From assembly GCA_900538555.1 (NCBI GenBank), contig UPYI01000005.1, forward strand, positions 1 through 64,000: a stretch of DNA of 64,000 nt, in the 5' to 3' direction. Within the stretch, counting starts at the first letter, position 1. Each line of letters opens with the position of its first letter. The translations under genes and the position numbers were made by a program. Below, one piece after another: positions 15,991 through 25,040 of this stretch. Origin of the DNA: an uncultured Porphyromonadaceae bacterium (lineage in GTDB: Bacteria > Bacteroidota > Bacteroidia > Bacteroidales > Barnesiellaceae). Under the pieces are notes generated by a model. That model was not told the DNA's origin. It searched no databases and was given only the letters and a program-made list of their open reading frames with translations.

Positions 15991-17172
15991 TCACTCCACT
16001 ACCTTGTCGAAGATCAGCAGGAGAGGTGTTATTTCAACGGCGCAAAGGTACAAAATAAAGTACACCAAACCATATAAATTACTGAAAAAAATCTTAGTAG
16101 CTATAAAAACGAATGAGATTCGGGAGAGCAGAAAGAGGATTCCGACGATGCTTAGCAGCACAATCTGATATTCGGGATAATATAGCAAAAGCGATACGGG
16201 AATGATGGCAAGTATGCCGAACAGGGCATTTATCGTGGTGAATACCGATACCGCCATCTGTTTTCCCGAGGGGGTTGCGAAGAGGTAGCCCGTCAGGGCG
16301 AGTGCCGAAGTTTGTACAAGGAAATAGAAGAATGTCAATACGGTGAAGAGCAGAGTGCCTCCCAACATTTCGCCGGTGGTCTGGCTGACGTATCCGGTCG
16401 TAAGGTTGTAGAGCAGTATGCCTTCGGTGAGGAACGTTGCGATCAGCAGGGCTATGCGCGAGCGGTTTTCGCTCGCTATCGCTTCGTCGGCATGGGATTG
16501 CCGGCGTACGGGATTGCGGAACAGTTGCCCGAATATTTTTCCGCTGTGCCGGAACGATATGGCGATCAGCAGGAATGCCCCGATCAGCAGGATCGAGAGC
16601 GTGGGGTTGTTGAGGGCATTCTGCGGATTGGGGGTAGCGTCGAACCCGCCGGGTATGAGCGATATGTGGTGTTCGGTGTCGAGCTGTTTCAGGGTGTCGG
16701 TTGCGACGGGAACGAATGCGGTTGTATCGGATTCGGTTGCGGTTTCCTGTGTTTCGGTGACCGGTGTGGCTGGCAACAGTTCGGTCATCGGCAGTTCGGT
16801 CACTGCGGGCTGTATAGTTTCGATGACGGCTTCGGTTTCAGCCGGTTGCCGAACGGGTCGGTCGATTGCGGCTGATTCGTTTGTGTGGCGGGATATGATA
16901 CGCGAACCGGAAGTAGCGCCTCCGGGCAGCGGCATACCCTCGGTTTTGCCGATCGGTTGCGAGGTCTCGAATCCGTGCAGGTATTTCGGTGTGAACGTCG
17001 ATCTGCGTGGCGTTGCGACAGACTGGGGTGTTGCGGGTCGTACGACGGCGGTGCTGCCCGCTTGCCCGGTTGCCTGTGCGGCGGCAGCGGTTGTACCGGT
17101 GTGTGCAGCTGTTTCTGTCGGGATGGCGACAGTCTGTTGGGGAACGATATGTAGGGAGTCGGGTTCGAACAT
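15991..17172 (-). CDS. DUF4271 membrane protein
   Basis: A 393-residue protein. Residues 1-180 are low-complexity and rich in Thr, Ala, Pro and Val, without a signal peptide. The C-terminal part (about 190-393) has several membrane helices and matches DUF4271: NALNNPTLSILLIG, FLTEGILLYN, LFTVLTFFYFLVQ, ISFVFIATKIFF and LCAVEITPLLLIF. Function is unknown. Adjacency to hemD suggests a link to tetrapyrrole metabolism or simply shared expression. It begins 14 bases after the LOG gene. Confidence 0.87.
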   Translation of the reverse strand: MFEPDSLHIVPQQTVAIPTETAAHTGTTAAAAQATGQAGSTAVVRPATPQSVATPRRSTFTPKYLHGFETSQPIGKTEGMPLPGGATSGSRIISRHTNESAAIDRPVRQPAETEAVIETIQPAVTELPMTELLPATPVTETQETATESDTTAFVPVATDTLKQLDTEHHISLIPGGFDATPNPQNALNNPTLSILLIGAFLLIAISFRHSGKIFGQLFRNPVRRQSHADEAIASENRSRIALLIATFLTEGILLYNLTTGYVSQTTGEMLGGTLLFTVLTFFYFLVQTSALALTGYLFATPSGKQMAVSVFTTINALFGILAIIPVSLLLYYPEYQIVLLSIVGILFLLSRISFVFIATKIFFSNLYGLVYFILYLCAVEITPLLLIFDKVVE

Positions 17173-17186
17173 AATGGGTTGGCTGT

Positions 17187-17774
17187 TTATATGGCGGCGA
17201 TTTTTCGTAATTTACCGTCCCACTTCGGGGCGTTTTCGATCGCTTCGATCGCTTCTTCGGGCGAGGAGACTACTTGCCACATCGCCGCATGTTCGTGCCG
17301 CATGAACGTTTCGTCGATCGCTTTTTGCAGCATGGTTATCAACGGATCGTAGTAGCGGTTGATGTTGAGGATGACAATCGGGTTCAGGAACAGCCCTAAT
17401 TGTTTCCATGTGATGATTTCCAGCAACTCTTCCAGTGTGCCGCATCCGCCCGGCATGGCGATTACGGCATCGGCTTCTGCCGCCATACGCTGTTTCCGTT
17501 CGTGCATGTCGGCGGTGACGATCGTGCGGCTGAGGTTCGGGTGATTCCATCCCTCGTCCATCATGAAACGGGGAATGATGCCGAGTACTTCGCCGCCATT
17601 GTCGAGTACACTGTCGGCAAGCGTGCCCATCAACCCTTGATTGCCGGCACCGTAGACGCACCGTATGCGGTTGCGGGCGAGCAGTTCACCGAGTTGCCGG
17701 GCTGCTTCGAAGTAACATTCGTCTACTTTCGAACTGGAAGCGCAATATACGCATACCGATTTTACCGTTTTCAT
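17187..17774 (-). CDS. LOG-family protein (TIGR00730 Rossmann fold)
   Basis: A 195-residue nucleotide-monophosphate phosphoribohydrolase-like protein. It has VCVYCASSSKV at the N-terminus, GAGNQGLMGTLADSVL near 50 and the signature PGGCGTLEELLEIITWKQLG near 107. Family members cleave the base from nucleoside 5'-monophosphates, including cytokinin precursors; the substrate here is not known. The ATG at 17774 is chosen because the in-frame upstream codon adds a non-family leader that crosses a promoter. It is the first gene of the LOG-DUF4271-hemD-rnpA-yidD-tatD run. Confidence 0.9.
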   Translation of the reverse strand: MKTVKSVCVYCASSSKVDECYFEAARQLGELLARNRIRCVYGAGNQGLMGTLADSVLDNGGEVLGIIPRFMMDEGWNHPNLSRTIVTADMHERKQRMAAEADAVIAMPGGCGTLEELLEIITWKQLGLFLNPIVILNINRYYDPLITMLQKAIDETFMRHEHAAMWQVVSSPEEAIEAIENAPKWDGKLRKIAAI

Positions 17775-17796
17775 TTCCACCGTTTTTGATCGGTTA

Positions 17797-17804
17797 CAAA
17801 AGTA
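17797..17804 (-). promoter_or_regulatory. -7 promoter element for the LOG-hemD-rnpA operon
   Basis: Minus strand TACTTTTG, 23 bases before the LOG ATG; no clear -33 element at 19-22 bases. Confidence 0.5.
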
Positions 17805-17868
17805 ATGCACTTCCTTGTATTTCGGATACGATCGGCGATAAAAGTTGTCGGGCAGGAGTTGTTTTCGG

Positions 17869-18879
17869 TTATAGCCATCCGTTTTTCCGATACCATTCTA
17901 CGCATTCGTGTACTCCCTGTTCGAGAGAATAGGCGGTTTCGAAGTCCAGTTCCCGTCGTGAGGCTTCGGTGTCGCACAGCCAGTTGCGCTGTTTCATGAT
18001 GTGGTACTTATCGCGGTTTAGTGTGCTGGCTTTTCCTCTTGCCTTTGCCAGAGATTCGGCGACGACCGATACAGCCCGCAGCACGAATACCGGTACGACT
18101 ACCGGAATCACGATACGTTTGCCCAATGCGTCGGCAATGTACCGCCGGAAATCGTGCGAGGTATATCCTTTCGGGTCGGCAAGGAAATATCCGCGCCGGG
18201 TCACCCCCTTGTCGATAACGGTGAAGATGGCGCGTACCAGATCTTTCACATAGATGAATGTGAGTTGTTGGGGGCGGTAGCCTACTCCGAAATCGAAACC
18301 GTGTTTTATGGTCTTCATCATCAGGAAGTAGTCGCGTTCGCGCGGTCCGTAAACGCCGGTCGGGCGCATGAATACATACGGAAAACCGTCGAGCGATTGC
18401 AGGTAACGTTCGCTTTTGAGTTTGCTGGCTCCGTATCGGGTATTGGGTTTCGGTGTATCGTCGGGCGAAATCGGGCGGTAATTCTTTTCATCGCCGGCAC
18501 CCCATGCGCTGAGGCTGCTCATGTAGATGAATTGCCGGGGAACCGTGCCGGTAGCGATGAGCATATCGGCGAAATTGCGTACGAAAGAGAAATTGATCCG
18601 GTCGAAATCGTCGGGTTTCTGACATTTCGTTACGCCGAGGTTGTGTACGATATAGTCCCATCCTCCGGTTGTCCGTTTTTGTTCGAGCAGCTGTTCTTTC
18701 AGCCGGTCGCGGTCGGCAAAATTCAAGTCGATAAAGCGGATACGCGGGTCTTGCAGATACTCTTTTGAAGTGGTTTTGCGTATTCCCGCCCACACTTCGT
18801 ATCCTCGGGCGAGAGCTTCTTCCACGATGAACCCGCCGATAAATCCGCCGGCTCCGGTAATCAGAATTTTCGTATTCAT
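17869..18879 (-). CDS. NAD-dependent epimerase/dehydratase family protein
   Basis: A 336-residue extended short-chain dehydrogenase. It has the Rossmann motif GAGGFIGG (residues about 8-15), a catalytic YGASKLKSE (YxxxK) with an upstream serine in YMSSLSAWG, and the substrate-domain segment MRPTGVYGPRERDY. These fit nucleotide-sugar epimerases or 3-beta-HSD-like reductases, but not a specific activity. The start at 18879 (MNTKILITG) puts the Rossmann strand at the normal distance. It is 64 bases upstream of the LOG promoter and may be monocistronic. Confidence 0.9.
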   Translation of the reverse strand: MNTKILITGAGGFIGGFIVEEALARGYEVWAGIRKTTSKEYLQDPRIRFIDLNFADRDRLKEQLLEQKRTTGGWDYIVHNLGVTKCQKPDDFDRINFSFVRNFADMLIATGTVPRQFIYMSSLSAWGAGDEKNYRPISPDDTPKPNTRYGASKLKSERYLQSLDGFPYVFMRPTGVYGPRERDYFLMMKTIKHGFDFGVGYRPQQLTFIYVKDLVRAIFTVIDKGVTRRGYFLADPKGYTSHDFRRYIADALGKRIVIPVVVPVFVLRAVSVVAESLAKARGKASTLNRDKYHIMKQRNWLCDTEASRRELDFETAYSLEQGVHECVEWYRKNGWL

Positions 18880-19000
18880 GCGTACTTGGGTTTTGCCGTT
18901 AAAGATACGCATAAAAACTCTTCGTTAAACGGTTTTTATAATATCTTAGGGTAAAGATTATAAAATGTTTATAATAGCCCTGCAATTGACAATCTTTATT

Positions 19001-19039
19001 TATCTTTGCAAAGTTCCTGCGCGACGCATAAATATGCGT
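19001..19039 (+). promoter_or_regulatory. -7 element and leader hairpin before the DUF2723 gene
   Basis: TATCTTTG at 19001-19008. Near the predicted transcript start is a perfect small hairpin, ACGCATA-AA-TATGCGT (19024-19039), leaving about 100 bases to the ATG at 19140. Confidence 0.45.
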
Positions 19040-19139
19040 TACTGTCTGGGACGGATTGTTTTCGGTCGGTGGAATGCGTTTTTCTGAATAGTGTATCCAT
19101 CTGGCTGACAGTTTTTTTGTGAAAACGAAAAATAGATAT

Positions 19140-22100
19140 ATGAAAAATTACAAATGGCTGAACAACTTGTTGGGATGGGTGGTATTCGTCGTGTCGGCGG
19201 TGACTTACATCCTGACACTGGAACCTACCGCAAGTTTTTGGGATTGCGGCGAATTTATCGCATCGGGGTATAAACTGGAAGTGGGACACCCGCCGGGCAA
19301 CCCGATTTTCATGCTTACCGCCCGTTTCTTCGCCAACTTCGCATCGTCTCCGTCGGAGGTTGCCTATATGGTGAATCTGATGTCGGGTTTGTTGAGTGCG
19401 GCTACGATCCTGCTGTTGTTCTGGACGATCACGCACCTTGCCCGTAAGATCGTATTGTCGGGCGATCGGGAGATGACCGTCGGCCGTATGGTCGTGATAT
19501 TCGCCTGCGGTATCGTGGGTTCGTTGGCTTACGCATGGTCCGATACGTTCTGGTTCTCGGCGGTCGAAGGCGAGGTATATGCTTACTCATCGTTTTGTAC
19601 GGCACTGGTATTTTGGCTGATCCTGAAATGGGAGACGGTAGCCGATGAACCTCACTCCAACCGTTATATCATTCTGATCGCGTATCTGATCGGTCTGTCG
19701 ATAGCCGTACACCTGCTCAACCTGCTTTGTATTCCGGCAATCGTTCTTGTGTACTATTACCGCAAATACAGCAATCCTTCGGTGAAAGGTTCGTTAGTGG
19801 CATTGTTGTTATCGTTCGCCATTATCGTGCTGTTGCTTTACGGCTTGATTCCGGGTTTCGTGAAAGTGGCGGGATGGGCAGAACTTTTGTGTGTGAATGT
19901 GCTGCACATGCCGTTCAATTCGGGAGTACTTTTCTACTTCTTTGTGGTGATCGGCGTGATTTCGTGGAGCATTTACGAAACGTTTGCCCAACGGAACGAA
20001 AAGCTGATAAAAACGCTCTTTATCGTCAGCATCGCCCTTGTGGGTATGCCGTTTATCGGTGACGGTATTTGGCTCGGTCTGCTGTTGATCGCCGCGCTGG
20101 CATTCTATCTGTTTACGCGGAAGAAGACGGCTGTGGTGACCATGAATACCATACTTACCTGTCTGTTGGTGATCTTTATCGGATATTCGTCGTATGCGTT
20201 GATCGTGATCCGTTCGACTGCCAATACGCCGATGGACCAGAATTCGCCCGAGGATATTTTTACACTCGGCAGTTATCTGAACCGGGAACAGTACGGCGAT
20301 CGTCCGTTGTTCTACGGACAGACTTTCGGCGCGGAGGTGGAACGTACCGCCGACGGTGCTCCGGTCGTAGAACGGGGTAAGGCGATCTGGCGGCGCGAAG
20401 TGAAACAGAACGAGAACGACCGCGACCGGTATATCATTACCGGATACAACGAGCGGTACCAGTACCAGCCGGAGATGAATATGCTTTTCCCCCGCATGTA
20501 TAGCGACAAGGCTACTCACATATCGGCTTACAAGGAGTGGTCGGGATTCAAGGGACATCCGGTGCGTGTGAATACGGGCAACGGTATGGAGACCAAGATG
20601 AAACCGACGTTCATGGAAAATCTGAAATTCTTTTTCAGCTACCAGCTCAATTTCATGTACTGGCGTTATTTCATGTGGAATTTCGCCGGTCGTCAGAACG
20701 ATATACAGGGACACGGCGAGGTGCAGAACGGCAACTGGATAAGCGGTTTCAATTTTATCGACCGTCACATTGCCGGCGACCAGACCAACCTGCCTGCCGA
20801 ACTGAGGGACAATCCGGGACGCAATGTCTTCTATCTGTTGCCTCTGTTGCTCGGTATTATCGGGTTGCTTTTCCAAGCCTATTCGGGCAAGAAGGGAATC
20901 GAGGGTTTCTGGATTACGTTCTTCCTCTTCTTCATGACCGGTATCGCCATTGTGATCTATTTGAATCAGACGCCTTACCAACCGCGTGAACGGGATTACG
21001 CCTATGCCGGTTCGTTCTATGCGTTTGCAATCTGGATCGGTCTCGGAGTTGCCGGAGTGGCTGAGGCGATCCGCCGGATATGGACGAAGGTAACGAAAAA
21101 GGAATCGGATCTGCTGCCTGCCGTCGTGGCATCCGTGCTCTGCCTGTGCGTGCCGTTGCAGATGGTGAGCCAGACATGGGACGATCACGACCGTTCGGGA
21201 CGCTACGTATGCCGCGATTTCGGTATGAACTATCTGAGCAGCGTGGAAGAGAATGCCATTTTGTTTACGAACGGCGACAACGATACATTCCCCTTGTGGT
21301 ATGCACAGGAGGTGGAGGGATTCCGTACCGATGTCCGGGTCTGCAACCTCAGCTATTTGCAGACCGACTGGTATATCGACCAGATGAAACGTCCGGCATA
21401 CGAATCGGCACCGCTTCCTATTTCTGCCGATAAAATGGTTTACTCTTACGACAAACGTCCCTATTCGTATGTGATCAACCGTATGGACGATTCGTTGTCG
21501 GTAAGCGAGGCGCTCGACTTCCTGTACAGCGATGAGGCGTGGACGAAAGACCTGCCGGGTTATGGGAAATTGAACCACCTGCCCACAGACAAGATGTTTA
21601 TTCCGATCGACCGTTCCGCTGCGCTGGCTTCGGGGGCTGTTCCCGAAAAATGGGCAGACAAGGTGGTAGACCGGATTGTTCCCGATTTCTCGAAGAAACG
21701 CGGTTTCTCGATGAGCGAAATAGCTTCGCTCGATATGGTGAACACGATTGCCGCCACGGGCTGGGAGCGTCCGATCTATTTTGCGGTAACGGTAGGTAAC
21801 GATTATTACCTCGGCTTGCAGAAGTACTTCTACCGTACGGGACTTGCCTATCGGGTTCTGCCGTTGGAGAGCCAGTCGGGCAATATCGATACGGACAAGA
21901 TGTATGACAACATGGTGAACAAATTCCGTTGGGGAGGTCTGGATGCCGTTACCGAACAGAATCCGCTTTATCTCGATGAAAATATACGCCGTATGTGTAT
22001 AACCATGCGTGTGATGTTCTCCGATCTGGTGGCGCAACTGATTGCCGAAGGCAAGGACGAGAAAGCGTTGAAGGCTCTGGATACGATCATGGAGAAAGTT

Positions 22101-22406
22101 CCGGGGTGGCAGGTGCCCCACGATTATGCGTCGCTCAAACTGGCGGATGCTTATTTCGTATTGGGCGAAGATGAGAAAGGTGCGGCTCTCACCCGCGAAT
22201 TGTTGGAGTCGGCGATCGAATATCTCGACTGGTACGGCGATCTCACTCCCGTCCAGCTGCGTTCGGCGATGAACGACTACCAGTTGCGCGACTATGTAGT
22301 GAAGAGCTGTCTGAGTCTGCTTTATTCTGCCGGAATGGAAGATGTAGCGGATGAATATATGAACGATATTCAGGCAAAGGGTATCCGCCTTTTGTCCAAT
22401 AATTAA
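19140..22406 (+). CDS. DUF2723 multi-pass membrane protein (protein O-mannosyltransferase-like)
   Basis: A very long (1088-residue) membrane protein. The N-terminus carries the DUF2723 signature: LTLEPTASFWDCGEFIASGY, then GHPPGNPIFML. About a dozen hydrophobic segments follow up to residue 680. A soluble C-terminal part then has FTNGDNDTFPLWYAQEVEG and a helical, TPR-like end. The acidic pair in the first loop and the overall plan resemble GT-C glycosyltransferases that use polyprenyl-phosphate sugars. A role in protein O-glycosylation is plausible for Bacteroidota but inferred. The ATG at 19140 is preferred to an upstream GTG at 19119. Confidence 0.9.
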   Translation: MKNYKWLNNLLGWVVFVVSAVTYILTLEPTASFWDCGEFIASGYKLEVGHPPGNPIFMLTARFFANFASSPSEVAYMVNLMSGLLSAATILLLFWTITHLARKIVLSGDREMTVGRMVVIFACGIVGSLAYAWSDTFWFSAVEGEVYAYSSFCTALVFWLILKWETVADEPHSNRYIILIAYLIGLSIAVHLLNLLCIPAIVLVYYYRKYSNPSVKGSLVALLLSFAIIVLLLYGLIPGFVKVAGWAELLCVNVLHMPFNSGVLFYFFVVIGVISWSIYETFAQRNEKLIKTLFIVSIALVGMPFIGDGIWLGLLLIAALAFYLFTRKKTAVVTMNTILTCLLVIFIGYSSYALIVIRSTANTPMDQNSPEDIFTLGSYLNREQYGDRPLFYGQTFGAEVERTADGAPVVERGKAIWRREVKQNENDRDRYIITGYNERYQYQPEMNMLFPRMYSDKATHISAYKEWSGFKGHPVRVNTGNGMETKMKPTFMENLKFFFSYQLNFMYWRYFMWNFAGRQNDIQGHGEVQNGNWISGFNFIDRHIAGDQTNLPAELRDNPGRNVFYLLPLLLGIIGLLFQAYSGKKGIEGFWITFFLFFMTGIAIVIYLNQTPYQPRERDYAYAGSFYAFAIWIGLGVAGVAEAIRRIWTKVTKKESDLLPAVVASVLCLCVPLQMVSQTWDDHDRSGRYVCRDFGMNYLSSVEENAILFTNGDNDTFPLWYAQEVEGFRTDVRVCNLSYLQTDWYIDQMKRPAYESAPLPISADKMVYSYDKRPYSYVINRMDDSLSVSEALDFLYSDEAWTKDLPGYGKLNHLPTDKMFIPIDRSAALASGAVPEKWADKVVDRIVPDFSKKRGFSMSEIASLDMVNTIAATGWERPIYFAVTVGNDYYLGLQKYFYRTGLAYRVLPLESQSGNIDTDKMYDNMVNKFRWGGLDAVTEQNPLYLDENIRRMCITMRVMFSDLVAQLIAEGKDEKALKALDTIMEKVPGWQVPHDYASLKLADAYFVLGEDEKGAALTRELLESAIEYLDWYGDLTPVQLRSAMNDYQLRDYVVKSCLSLLYSAGMEDVADEYMNDIQAKGIRLLSNN

Positions 22407-22483
22407 AACAATGATGAAGCGGAGATGCGGTTTGCCGTGTCGATGAGGTCGGCAGTTCCGTCTCTCCGTTTCTTTTTCAGGTT

Positions 22484-23107
22484 ATGTTTATAGAACAACC
22501 ACCCTATTTTTACCGGATGTTGATTCCGGAAACGATATGGCGTATTCCCGGCAAGGAGAAGACGGTATATCTTACGTTCGACGACGGTCCGATACCGCAG
22601 GTAACGCCGTGGGTTCTCGATTTGCTCGATTATTATAATGTAAAAGCCACGTTCTTTTGTGTGGGCGACAATGTGGCGCGTAATCCGCACCTGTTTGCCG
22701 AACTGCGCAAGCGCGGGCATCAGGTGGGCAATCATACCATGAACCATGTGCAGGGTATGAAAATGTCGAAAGAGAAATATTTGCAGAACGTACAGAATGC
22801 CGACGATCTGATCGGCAGCACGCTTTTCCGCCCGCCTCACGGACATATCGGATCGGGGCAGGCTGCGGCGTTGAAACGGAAATACAATATTATCATGTGG
22901 GATGTCGTAACGCGCGATTACAGCCGTAAACTTACCGGCGAGAAGGTATTGGCGAATGTGAAACGATATACCCGCAACGGGTCGATCATTGTTTTCCACG
23001 ATTCGATCAAAGCGGAACGAAACCTGCGCTACGCCTTGCCCCGTGCCATCGAATGGCTGCTTGAAAATGGATACCAGTTTTCCAAAATCACCGGCGTATC
23101 TCGCTGA
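22484..23107 (+). CDS. Polysaccharide deacetylase (NodB homology domain)
   Basis: A 207-residue CE4-type deacetylase. All motifs are in order: TFDDGP near residue 31 (catalytic Asp and metal Asp), HTMNH near 84 (metal His pair), RPPHG near 113, WDVVTRDY near 138 and IIVFHDS near 168. It has no clear signal peptide, so it may act at the cytoplasmic side or be exported another way. Likely substrates are N-acetylated cell-envelope glycans. Its last 41 bases overlap the start of queG, indicating translational coupling. Confidence 0.92.
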   Translation: MFIEQPPYFYRMLIPETIWRIPGKEKTVYLTFDDGPIPQVTPWVLDLLDYYNVKATFFCVGDNVARNPHLFAELRKRGHQVGNHTMNHVQGMKMSKEKYLQNVQNADDLIGSTLFRPPHGHIGSGQAAALKRKYNIIMWDVVTRDYSRKLTGEKVLANVKRYTRNGSIIVFHDSIKAERNLRYALPRAIEWLLENGYQFSKITGVSR

Positions 23108-24023
23108 TGCGATCCGTGCCGAGGCTTTCCGCCTGGGCTTTTCCGCCTGCGGTTTCGCCCGGGTGGAACCGGTCGATGCCGGTATGGACCGCTTTTTTTC
23201 CGATTGGTTGGAGGCGGGGTGCCAGGCACAGATGACATATATGGAGAATCACCGGGCTTTGCGCAACGACCCTACCTTGCTTTATGACGGTGCGCGTACG
23301 GTGATTTGCGTTGCTCTCAATTATTATCCGCCGGTGCTTCAACCGGCATCTCATCCTCAGTTTGCTTTGTATGCCTACGGGCGCGATTATCACGAAGTGA
23401 TGCGCGAACGGTTGAACCGTCTGTCGGCATTCGTTTCGTCCCTTTCGGGCGATGCCGGACGTGTGTGTTGCGACACGGCACCCGTGTACGAACGCTATTG
23501 GGCGCATCGGGCGGGTATCGGTTTTATCGGGAAGAACGGGCAGTTGATCGTTCCGCACCGGGGGTCTTATTTCTTTTTGGGCGAGTTGTTCACCCGATTG
23601 GATCTGCCGTCGGATAGTCCGGTCGAGAACCGCTGCGGCGACTGTACCCGCTGTCTCGATCATTGTCCTACCGGTGCATTATCCCGTCCGGGAGTAGTGG
23701 ATGCGCGGTTGTGCATCTCGTGCCAGACTATCGAGAACCGGGACGAGATACCCGAATCCGTGGCGAGCCGGATGGGAAATCGGGTGTATGGCTGCGATAC
23801 CTGCCAGACGGTATGCCCGTGGAACCGTTTTGCGGAGCCTACCGGGGTGACCGAGTTTCATCCGAACGAAGAGTTTTTGGCGTTGGACGAGGAGCGTATG
23901 CGGGCTTTGACCCCCGAAACGTACAGCCGGGTGTTTTCGCATTCGGCGGTGAAACGTGCCAAGTTCGCCGGATTGCAGCGTAATCTGGCGGCACTCGTCC
24001 GCGAACGGGATAAAAAGAAATGA
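23067..24023 (+). CDS. queG: Epoxyqueuosine reductase
   Basis: A 318-residue cobalamin-dependent iron-sulfur enzyme that makes the last step of queuosine at tRNA position 34. The C-terminal half has two ferredoxin-like cysteine groups, CGDCTRCLDHCPTGAL and CDTCQTVCPWNR. The N-terminal half has the QueG-type segments VICVALNYYPP, YARDYH-like AYGRDYHEV and IGKNGQLIVP. The ATG at 23067 overlaps the deacetylase gene by 41 bases and gives the usual family N-terminus. queA, an earlier step, is at 32607-33656. QueG needs cobalamin, which links to the B12 riboswitch at 50 kb. Confidence 0.95.
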   Translation: MDTSFPKSPAYLADAIRAEAFRLGFSACGFARVEPVDAGMDRFFSDWLEAGCQAQMTYMENHRALRNDPTLLYDGARTVICVALNYYPPVLQPASHPQFALYAYGRDYHEVMRERLNRLSAFVSSLSGDAGRVCCDTAPVYERYWAHRAGIGFIGKNGQLIVPHRGSYFFLGELFTRLDLPSDSPVENRCGDCTRCLDHCPTGALSRPGVVDARLCISCQTIENRDEIPESVASRMGNRVYGCDTCQTVCPWNRFAEPTGVTEFHPNEEFLALDEERMRALTPETYSRVFSHSAVKRAKFAGLQRNLAALVRERDKKK

Positions 24024-24030
24024 TATTGTT

Positions 24031-24933
24031 ATGGCGAAAAATTTACTGAACCGGTATGTGTGGCTGATCGACACGATACACCGTTACGGCAGAATCACCC
24101 AGAAAGAGCTGAGCGACCTGTGGCAGCGGAATGAGAAACTGTCGGGCGGGAATCCGCTGCCGCGGCGTACTTTTCATGCCTATCGCAAGGCGATCGAGGA
24201 GATGTTCGACGTGAATATCGAATGCGACACTTCTACCTATGAATATTATATAGAGGACGAGGGCGAGCTGTTGAGCGGCAATGTGAACCATTGGCTGCTC
24301 GATACGTTCGCCGTGAACAGCATGCTCGATGACAGCCGGCAGCTGAACGGCAGGATCCTGTTGGAGAATGTGCCGTCGGGACGCAAATTCCTGACCGTAG
24401 TCATCGAGGCGATGAAGAGCGGGCGTGAACTGTCGCTCGTATATCGTCCGTACAGCCGGCAGGAGGCTACCGGCATGACGCTCGAACCCTATTTTGTGAA
24501 GGTATTCAAACAACGGTGGTATGTGATCGGGCGTAACGGTTACGACGGACGTATCAAGACGTATGCACTCGACCGTGTATTGTCGATGGAGATTTCGGAA
24601 CGGAAGTTCGTATATCCCGCCGGGTTCGATGCCGAAGCCTATTTCGACCATTGTTTCGGTATCATGCAGAGCGATGAGGAGCCGCAGGAGGTTGTGATAG
24701 CCGTTTCGGAACACCGGGCGAACTATTTCAGGGCGTTGCCTTTGCATCGTTCGCAGCAGGAGAGCGGCAGTTTCGGCGGCCGTGCGGTGTTCCGTTACCG
24801 GTTGAAGATTACTTTCGACCTGTTGCAGGAGCTGCTGTCGTATGGCGACGATTTGCAGGTAATGGCTCCGCCGTCGTTGCGCGATCGGGTAGCTGCGGTG
24901 TTTCGCAGTTCCGCTGCATTGTACGGGAAATAG
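24031..24933 (+). CDS. WYL-domain transcriptional regulator
   Basis: A 300-residue protein with an N-terminal winged-helix-like part (RYVWLIDTIHRYGRITQKELSDLW, then RTFHAYRKAIEEMFD) and a WYL domain (about 140-225: LSLVYRPYSRQEA, LEPYFVKVFKQRWYVIGRNG, YALDRVLSMEIS). A C-terminal WCX-like region follows. WYL proteins are regulators, often sensing nucleotides or nucleic acid and often linked to stress or defence; no defence genes are next to it here. It starts 7 bases after the queG stop, so it is in the same transcript. Confidence 0.92.
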   Translation: MAKNLLNRYVWLIDTIHRYGRITQKELSDLWQRNEKLSGGNPLPRRTFHAYRKAIEEMFDVNIECDTSTYEYYIEDEGELLSGNVNHWLLDTFAVNSMLDDSRQLNGRILLENVPSGRKFLTVVIEAMKSGRELSLVYRPYSRQEATGMTLEPYFVKVFKQRWYVIGRNGYDGRIKTYALDRVLSMEISERKFVYPAGFDAEAYFDHCFGIMQSDEEPQEVVIAVSEHRANYFRALPLHRSQQESGSFGGRAVFRYRLKITFDLLQELLSYGDDLQVMAPPSLRDRVAAVFRSSAALYGK

Positions 24934-24953
24934 ATAGAAGAATATTCTTTATA

Positions 24954-24996
24954 CCGAAACACCCCCTGCCACAATTCGTAGCAGGGGGTGTTTCGG
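24954..24996. terminator. Bidirectional terminator between the WYL gene and sulP
   Basis: Perfect 16-base arms CCGAAACACCCCCTGC (24954-24969) and GCAGGGGGTGTTTCGG (24981-24996). Confidence 0.85.
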
Positions 24997-25040
24997 TTTA
25001 GGGGAGTGGCAAGCATCCCCCCGATATGTATAGGAATGTT

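Noticed and set aside
24031..24933. WYL regulator as a marker of a phage-defence island
   Set aside because: Its neighbours are queG, a deacetylase and a SulP transporter, all core genes; nothing resembling a defence effector is present.
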